Source: Unio delphinus (lineage: Eukaryota > Mollusca > Bivalvia > Unionida > Unionidae). From it: a stretch of 64,000 bases of DNA. Below, piece after piece: positions 59,142-64,000 of this stretch. Where the stretch lies: assembly GCA_029339505.1 (NCBI GenBank), contig JAQISU010000251.1, forward strand, positions 584,001-648,000. Direction: 5' to 3'. The notes beneath the pieces are model-generated. The model was not told where the DNA came from. It was given only the letters and a program-made list of their open reading frames with translations, and did no database searches. The position numbers and the translations under genes were made by a program. How positions within the stretch are numbered: the stretch's first letter is position 1; every line of letters starts with the position of its first letter.

Positions 59142-59879
59142 TTAATAAGTGACCCACTCTTCGAGGATATTGCTTTGGGTGGGACGAAATGCGGGTTGTT
59201 TGGAAACGGTTTTACGTGTCCGATGTGCCACAGGAGTTGACGTCGAGGGTGCTGGTGGTGGTGGTGGTGGTGGCGGCGGAGGTAATGAGATAGCTTTGGT
59301 CTTCTTTTCTTTTCTCACCTCTGGTTTCCTTTCTTTCTTTTTCACTTCTGTTGAAGCAGGAGTAGCCATCATCTTTTTAACCCAAGTTTTGAGTTCTTCT
59401 CGTTGGGGCGTGGGAGAAGGGGTCAATAAGGAAGCGGCAATCTTACTCGGAATGGGAGTAGCAGTGGGTGTTTGAAAGAGATCATGGGGTTCTTTTTCTT
59501 CCTTGGGTAATGGTGGGGTGACGTCTGTTTTGGCTACTGTAGAGGGTAAAGGCGACGGATTATTCATTAGTGCCTTCAAATCGGACAGTGTGGGTAGAGC
59601 TGTTTGTTCCACAGCTTTTCGATGAAAGAGTTGTAGTCGTTGCAGAAGTTGACCGTACTTTTGCGATTTTTCGGTTTCGGACAAATCGTGGCGATGCAGC
59701 AAGGATTGCAATTCGTGTTGTAATTGGGACATCTCGTTCAAATCATGATTGGGTGGTAAATGAGGGGTACGTTGTTCTTGCCAACGATGGTATTCCATCC
59801 ATCGTTTGTAAGGAACTAAAGTCAGTTTTCGTCCTTCCATGGGCTTCCAAAGGTTACGTCTGAGATCGTGGTGCTTCAT
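59142..59879 (-). CDS. conserved Polinton hypothetical, Pro-rich tail
   Basis: 245 codons; the ATG overlaps the upstream stop as ATGA. The N-terminal part has RKLTLVPYKRWMEYHRW and, after it, a helical hairpin with LLHRHDLSETEKSQKYGQLL (residues about 60-80), a pattern I recall in proteins upstream of Polinton integrases. The remainder is Pro/Thr-rich and disordered, with a run of ten prolines (residues 203-212) and a basic KKKERKPEVRKEKK patch. Possibly a scaffold or core protein; function unknown. Confidence 0.55.
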   Translation of the reverse strand: MKHHDLRRNLWKPMEGRKLTLVPYKRWMEYHRWQEQRTPHLPPNHDLNEMSQLQHELQSLLHRHDLSETEKSQKYGQLLQRLQLFHRKAVEQTALPTLSDLKALMNNPSPLPSTVAKTDVTPPLPKEEKEPHDLFQTPTATPIPSKIAASLLTPSPTPQREELKTWVKKMMATPASTEVKKKERKPEVRKEKKTKAISLPPPPPPPPPPAPSTSTPVAHRTRKTVSKQPAFRPTQSNILEEWVTY

Positions 59880-60406
59880 GGATCCCTTTTATCTTCTGGA
59901 AGGATCATACATATTGCTACCCATACCTTGGGGCCATCCCTTGGTGCATCCCTGGAGCCATCCCTTGCTGCATCCCTGGGGACATCCCTTGTGTCATCCC
60001 TTGTAAAAAAACCTGGTAATATGCTGGATAGGATACCGGATTTCGCTAATCCTCCCAACACAGGAAGAAGAAAAGGTAAAAATCCTCCGCGTTGCACCAA
60101 CATTTTTTTCTTTTGACGGACGGGTATTTTCTTTTGGACCATTTGACGAAGAACGTGTCAATGTTTGGCTAAGCATTTTTTCTGGTGTGAAGACAAAGGT
60201 ATCGTGCCTTTCAAGACATTCAAACAACATTCGCACACGGTATCGATGACATCTTTGGAAGCCGTTTTAATGATTTGTTTTCGCATGGGTGGAGAGGCTT
60301 TGGACAGGACAGACAACACGTCTCCGTGTTTGACCAAACGAGGAGGTAGTCCTTTCTTTTTCTTTCCTTTGTGAGGTGTAGAAAAATATTTTCTGCGAGG
60401 TGACAT
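59876..60406 (-). pseudogene. basic GG-motif core protein, copy 1; in-frame TGA
   Basis: From the ATG at 60406 (MSPRRKYF) the frame encodes a Lys-rich start, a helical domain with DTVCECCLNVLKGTIPLSSH and then hits TGA at 60158-60160. In the same frame it continues with a KKIPVRQKKKMLVQRGGFLP motif and a hydrophobic glycine-rich segment, ending in RD-repeats (59890-59990) at 59876. ICECxxNVLKGxxPL followed by QKGGFL is a family I recall as widespread in animal Polintons. The neighbouring paralogue has CGA (Arg) at the equivalent position, so the stop is a C-to-T change in a CpG. The role is probably DNA packaging or capsid interior. Confidence 0.7.
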
Positions 60407-60463
60407 CTTTGCTTGTTCGTTCCACAATACCACTGACGTCCATGACTTGAAACACACCCTCTT

Positions 60464-60694
60464 TTATCTTTTTTTTTGTTGTGCCATCACTTGATTTATA
60501 AGTGGTATCACTTTTTCTGGAAAGAGATCATGGGGTAGGAAAAATCCTCCGCGTTGCACCAGCATCTTTTTCTTTTGACGGACGGATATTTTCTTTTGGG
60601 CCTTTGGACGATGAACGTGTCGATGTTTGGCTAAACTTCCTTTCCTTTTCTTTCCTTTGTGGGGTGAAGAAGAATGTTTTCTGCGAGGTGACAT
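60464..60694 (-). CDS. GG-motif core protein, internally deleted copy 2
   Basis: 76 codons. The N-terminus MSPRRKHSSSPHKGKKRKG matches that of copy 1, then jumps directly to LAKHRHVHRPKAQKKISVRQ and KKKMLVQRGGFF, lacking the whole CECxxNVLKG helical domain. It ends with a different tail (FLPHDLFPEKVIP). This is a tandem duplicate with an in-frame internal deletion, keeping its own TATA-like GATAAAA (60750-60756). Such a short Arg/Lys-rich protein could resemble the adenovirus pVII/Mu type of DNA-binding peptide. Confidence 0.6.
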   Translation of the reverse strand: MSPRRKHSSSPHKGKKRKGSLAKHRHVHRPKAQKKISVRQKKKMLVQRGGFFLPHDLFPEKVIPLINQVMAQQKKR

Positions 60695-60770
60695 CTTTGC
60701 TTGTTCGTTTCACAATATTACTAGTGTCAATGACTTGGTACACACTCTCTTTTATCTACTTTTTGGGGAA

Positions 60771-61001
60771 CTACCGCTTCGTCAAAAAGGTAACAATGTC
60801 TTTCACAAAATTACCAAAGGATCCTCCTTTTTGGTGACTCTTCTTTTTCTTTAAAAGACTACGTCTTTGGAGGAAAGGACGTCGATGTTTGGTTTTTAAG
60901 CCTTTGGTACGATGACGAGATTGTCTTTTTCCTGTTCCTTTTTGGATGGTAGAACGACAAGGGTGGTGGTGGTGGTGGTGTGCACGTTTTTGAGGAAGCA
61001 T
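60771..61001 (-). CDS. protamine-like basic protein, copy 3
   Basis: 76 codons, extremely basic, with a run of six His (residues 8-13), RQSRHRTKGLKTKHRRPF and a final KKKKSHQKGGSFGNFV that aligns with the QKGGFL end of copies 1 and 2. It is probably a third, strongly diverged member of the tandem series. It is likely to coat DNA in the particle (inference from charge). A TATAAAAA box is at 61063-61070. Confidence 0.55.
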   Translation of the reverse strand: MLPQKRAHHHHHHPCRSTIQKGTGKRQSRHRTKGLKTKHRRPFLQRRSLLKKKKSHQKGGSFGNFVKDIVTFLTKR

Positions 61002-61065
61002 CCTTGAGTGTTCAGCAGTGGTACAGAAAAATACTGATTGACGCCGTGGTCTTCAAGTCATATTT

Positions 61066-61965
61066 TTATACTGGAATGCGTCGCCACTGATTATCTTTGC
61101 GTCGTATCAACTTCATGGCAGGTAACACACGTCGTGAAGGGGTTCGCAACGGACTCAATCGGGACAGTTCTTGTTTGGACAAATCTAGTAAACTCTTTAA
61201 CATGCCAGATCTTTCTTGGACTTTCACTTTCGGGGCAGGTACTTTGTGAGCAGCTGCTACTGCCGCTAATGTGGACGAGGGTGTCTCCGGTGGAGGAGAC
61301 GTTTTGGGAGACGCAGATTTCCAATGTTTCATCAAATTAGGAAAAACGGGTGTCAAATTGGGTTTGGCTGGCATCACCCGCAACGGAGAAGTGACAGCCC
61401 CTGAGGCTACTGGCAACGTAGTCCCTGCCAAACGTCCTTGTAGATCTTTTCTTACAGGTCGTGGTTGACGAAGGTAAGGTTGTGTCCTGGCCGAAGTGCC
61501 TTTCTTGCGGGTGACCGCTTTTGTCTGTGGACTTTTCTTTTTCTGTGTTTTGGTCTTGGCACCCTTGTTCTTTTTCTAAGGGGTTTGTTTGACTTTTTTT
61601 GTTTTCTTCTTGGGGTGAACTTTGGGAGTATTGGGATCCCATTTTAAAAGGGAACGAATGATGACACCTCCTAAAGAACCACTACCTCCAGGTTTCAATA
61701 TGATTTGCTTTTTGGTGTGAGAGTCAATGCGAGGATTGGCCAGTTGCGTCAAGGCTACTTTGTTTCTGTCAAAAAAGCGTTTGGTTTGATGTGGAATGTG
61801 AATGATGCCTTGCAGTATTTGACGTGCTGTCACCGTAAACCATCGTAAGACTTCTTTGAGACTGGCTTCTAAGACGTGAGCACGTATTTGTGGATTTTTT
61901 TCGCGACTGATGCCGTACAAGGCACGAATCAATTTGATGGGAAGATGAGACTGAAGGGACGTCAT
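61066..61965 (-). pseudogene. GG-motif protein with long basic tail; in-frame TAG
   Basis: From the ATG at 61965 (MTSLQSHLPIKLIRALYG) a helical domain comparable to the CECxxNVLKG region (LRWFTVTARQILQGIIHIPH) leads to KKQIILKPGGSGSLGG and a basic stretch. TAG at 61576-61578 then interrupts, yet the same frame stays open for 170 further codons (KKNKGAKTKTQKKK, a Pro-rich middle, a basic end) to 61066 with no ATG for the first 80. It is best explained as one gene with a recent nonsense change or a read-through codon. TATAAAAA at 62004-62011. Confidence 0.6.
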
Positions 61966-62035
61966 GTTGACGATGTATGAGACAAGGTCAAAGTAACCCA
62001 AGGTTTTTATAGATTTTTTTTAGTGCTTCATAGTG

Positions 62036-62767
62036 TTATGTCGACGAGGAGGACGTGTACACGACAGGTCCTCCGTCTTGACACCAGTCGTGAAACAAAT
62101 CGGTACGAAATCGCAAATAATCAGGGGTAGTGGGTTTTAAATCCACGAGTAAATAGGCGTGTGGCGTTTGAGTGGCATCATCGTACGCATGAGTTAGCCA
62201 AGGTGTTCCTAACTGTTTGGCTAAAACTTGCACTTGTGATTTATCTCGAGGACTTTTAAACAAGACCACGTAATGAGCATTAAGACTAATGGTACGATGG
62301 GCTTTACTTTGTTGAAATAAATTTTGTGTAATGTAAACGACACTGGCATTACGATGATGCCCTTTACGCGTAAACCATAGTTTAATTTCTTCTTCGTCTT
62401 CTCCTAACATGTCGTCAAAAATAACCCAATGAGTTTGACTAGGGTCAGACACGATCCCTTCGTCTTCTTTAGGAATGCCTGCTACAAACACAATGGAATC
62501 ACCTTGACTTTCTTGCAAGAGGCTGTATGCCGATTGCCACTCTTTGTAACACCACACGATGCGTTGAGGTGGACGATCGATCAAATGATGTTTATGTTCG
62601 ATCAAACGTTTGACAAATTCGGTTTTGCCTGAACCGCTCGGTCCAGCAATTAACATGTTAAAAGGATGACGAAGATACAAGGCTTTCCAACTAGCATAAT
62701 CTAAGTGTTCGTCAATGACTTTGAATGTGGAGGAGGAAGGAGTAGTAGAAAGAGTAGAGTGAGCCAT
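62036..62767 (-). CDS. A32/FtsK-HerA-type genome packaging ATPase
   Basis: 243 codons from the ATG at 62767 (MAHSTLST). Walker A GPSGSGKT is at residues 42-49; Walker B HWVIFDDML at about 113-121 with the Asp-Asp pair; a sensor-like VVYITQNLF follows (about 140). This is the packaging ATPase found in nearly all Polintons and related dsDNA viruses, which pumps DNA into the capsid. The length is normal and the frame intact. TATAAAAA (62819-62826) lies about 52 nt upstream of the ATG, giving a short leader. An alternative in-frame ATG at 62809 adds 14 residues. Confidence 0.9.
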   Translation of the reverse strand: MAHSTLSTTPSSSTFKVIDEHLDYASWKALYLRHPFNMLIAGPSGSGKTEFVKRLIEHKHHLIDRPPQRIVWCYKEWQSAYSLLQESQGDSIVFVAGIPKEDEGIVSDPSQTHWVIFDDMLGEDEEEIKLWFTRKGHHRNASVVYITQNLFQQSKAHRTISLNAHYVVLFKSPRDKSQVQVLAKQLGTPWLTHAYDDATQTPHAYLLVDLKPTTPDYLRFRTDLFHDWCQDGGPVVYTSSSST

Positions 62768-62860
62768 AGTCGTGTAGTGGTATGATACGATTGACACAAA
62801 AACAGACAAGACAAGAGGTTTTTATACTTTTTTTCAAGACACGTTTATTTCAATGCATGT

Positions 62861-63229
62861 TTAAATTCGAACAACACAAAAGACAAAAATACATAAAAGC
62901 CAAATGGATAAATACAAGAATAAAAGACACAGGGAAACGATCAAAGTGGCATATAAACAAGTCACTGTACAACATTCTTTGTTGGGTAACAAACGTCTCC
63001 TAGAGGTAGTGTGTAATGTTCTTATAGTCTCCTCTACATGGGGTATAGTCACATACGTGTCCTCTCGAAAGGGTCTTTGTGGGGAAATGTCCATGACAGT
63101 TCTGTCTTGAACAGAGGGATTGTCTTCGGTGACAGATTCTTTCTCTTCTTCTGGTACTGTCACTAACACAGGTTTAAAAGTGACTTTTTTCACTCGACGA
63201 TGAATTTTAGGAACACAACGCTTGGGCAT
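62861..63229 (-). CDS. hypothetical membrane-anchored protein
   Basis: 122 codons from the ATG at 63229 (MPKRCVPKIHRRVKKVTF), chosen because the longer frame to 63310 overlaps the upstream gene. A basic N-terminus, an acidic middle (VPEEEKESVTEDNPS) and a single strong C-terminal hydrophobic segment (LYATLIVSLCLLFLYLSIWL, residues about 95-115) indicate a tail-anchored membrane protein. The family is not recognised. Confidence 0.5.
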   Translation of the reverse strand: MPKRCVPKIHRRVKKVTFKPVLVTVPEEEKESVTEDNPSVQDRTVMDISPQRPFREDTYVTIPHVEETIRTLHTTSRRRLLPNKECCTVTCLYATLIVSLCLLFLYLSIWLLCIFVFCVVRI

Positions 63230-63455
63230 AATGGGATGCTTCGTTTGTCCAAGCCTCAAAATCCCAACTTTTCCAGTCACGTACATCTGTCCAATGAGGG
63301 TGTAAATCACAAGCTACACACACATCTTCGTACACTGCTTCCGTACGTAAAAGTTGACGAATCTTTTTTTCTTGGAGAGGTCGAGACGTATCCAGATGAA
63401 AGCGTAAGGCTTTGAACAGAATAAGTCTCTCGTGGACATTTAAAGGAGTCACCAT
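63207..63455 (-). CDS. hypothetical 82-residue protein
   Basis: ATG at 63455 (MVTPLNVHERLILFKALRFH). Helical start, then CVACDLHPHW, a possible partial zinc site, and a Trp-rich end (DWKSWDFEAW). It overlaps the next gene's start. No family recognised. Compact spacing with the neighbours supports a real gene. Confidence 0.45.
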   Translation of the reverse strand: MVTPLNVHERLILFKALRFHLDTSRPLQEKKIRQLLRTEAVYEDVCVACDLHPHWTDVRDWKSWDFEAWTNEASHYAQALCS

Positions 63456-63461
63456 ACTGTC

Positions 63462-63680
63462 TTATTTTTTTGATAGGTAGTGTTCGTAAAGTGTCCACAA
63501 GGAATCGACAGGTAAACGAAATCCTAGAAAGCAAGTCACTAAAACACACACGACACGTCGACCCCAATTCATAGGGTACAGTTCTTGCAATAAGTGTTCG
63601 TAATCTTTCACCGTGTGAATCTTCTCATTGATATCCTTCCACGGAATCTGTTGGATCACCAATGATAAAGGTTGTGGCAT
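63462..63680 (-). CDS. hypothetical 72-residue protein with hydrophobic segment
   Basis: ATG at 63680, with TATAAAA only 10 nt upstream (63691-63697), so a later start or a different promoter is possible. A hydrophobic segment VVCVLVTCFLGFRLPV (residues 43-58) follows a helical N-terminus. Ends six bases before the next ATG. No family recognised. Confidence 0.45.
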   Translation of the reverse strand: MPQPLSLVIQQIPWKDINEKIHTVKDYEHLLQELYPMNWGRRVVCVLVTCFLGFRLPVDSLWTLYEHYLSKK

Positions 63681-63720
63681 GGTCGTTCACTTTTATACTT
63701 CTTTTTTAGGTCGAAGACTA

Positions 63721-64000
63721 TCAGTGTAGATTCAACCCAGAATTAAACACAGAATTAAATTTGCACAAAAAGCAAAAGTGATTAATATAACGTATAATTT
63801 CGTCCCACTGCCATTCAGGGTAACGGTCAAGAAGGATCAAAACATCTTCAGATGTAAACGTAGTAAATTGGTAACAGAGCAAAAAAATACCCTTAATCCA
63901 GAGAAATCTAATACGTTGGTTAATTTTTGTCACTTGCCTCTTGTGAATTTCACGACACAAATGTTCTATAGTCACCCATTGAGATTTTTCTTTAGCAAGA
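63721..64000 (-). CDS. hypothetical protein, 5' end beyond the window
   Basis: The frame is open to the window edge (LAKEKSQWVTIEHLCREIHK...) and has no ATG inside, so it is partial. It shows alternating helices, a YPEWQWDEIIRYINH segment and a Cys-containing hydrophobic end. No family recognised. It is 24 nt upstream of the TATA box of the next gene. Confidence 0.45.
   Translation of the reverse strand, partial: LAKEKSQWVTIEHLCREIHKRQVTKINQRIRFLWIKGIFLLCYQFTTFTSEDVLILLDRYPEWQWDEIIRYINHFCFLCKFNSVFNSGLNLH

Larger units (their letters stand above)
53654..64000 (-). mobile_element. Polinton/Maverick-like element 2 (partial)
   Basis: A compact minus-strand block of about 18 genes, many overlapping by ATGA. 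It has the key set of an adintovirus-like Polinton: cysteine protease, F54H12.2-like capsid protein, penton-like protein, pVI-like protein, small membrane protein, DDE integrase with chromodomain and A32-like ATPase. DNA polymerase B is not seen and could lie beyond 64 kb. Three single in-frame stops (59128, 60158, 61576) show recent decay. Genes A-C at 42.6-53.5 kb may be the left part of the same element. Confidence 0.8.

Noticed and set aside
59149..59475. 108-codon + strand frame with a glycine run
   Set aside because: Antisense shadow of the proline-rich tail of the minus-strand gene at 59142-59879.

Overview
The window looks like nuclear DNA of an invertebrate animal, most probably a bivalve mollusc. 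The evidence is a tRNA-headed SINE with a mollusc-type 3' tail, two kinds of LINE, abundant micro- and minisatellites, an exon-like signal-peptide segment ending in a GTAAGT splice donor, and two Maverick/Polinton (adintovirus-like) elements. Nothing is bacterial. No organism name can be proven from the sequence alone. Family names below come from recognised motifs and remembered family features, not from a database search.

Layout. (1) 1-9.7 kb, + strand: the capsid half of an AT-rich Polinton-like element. It carries a pVI/pX-like protein, a double-jelly-roll-type major capsid candidate, a hydrophobic core protein, an adenain-type protease, a fibre-like repeat protein, a coiled-coil membrane protein and a penton-like protein. 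Several genes are frame-broken or lack an ATG. (2) 9.7-11.3 kb: non-coding DNA ending in a candidate first exon for a secreted peptide. (3) 11.3-35.2 kb: a 5'-truncated LINE sitting between two (ACAT/CATA)n tracts and split by a 20.98-kb tandem array of a Ty3/gypsy element (four 1.62-kb LTRs, three bodies, one 5-bp target duplication). Its pol order is PR-INT-RT-RH, the Gmr1-type arrangement. (4) 35.2-42.6 kb: a SINE, micro- and minisatellites and a frameshifted C2H2 zinc-finger remnant. (5) 42.6-53.5 kb: three minus-strand coiled-coil genes, each ending in a histone-type 3' stem-loop plus purine-rich downstream element. Two of them, and one orphan site, share a TATA/initiator promoter module. 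A degenerate 7-kb I-type LINE interrupts this block. (6) 53.7-64 kb, minus strand: a second, GC-richer Polinton-like element with protease, F54H12.2-like capsid protein, penton-like protein, small membrane protein, DDE integrase with chromodomain, A32-like packaging ATPase and several basic GG-motif proteins. Three of its frames carry single in-frame stops.

How the genes fit together. Both Polinton-like modules are virion-building sets: capsid, penton, maturation protease, core or membrane-active peptides, and in the second also ATPase and integrase. DNA polymerase B is not seen for either and could lie outside the window. The most unusual signal is the histone-like expression architecture (TATA and initiator, stem-loop, HDE) on the small gene family at 42.6-53.5 kb. 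It would predict S-phase-coupled, non-polyadenylated mRNAs for genes that appear to belong to, or adjoin, the selfish element.
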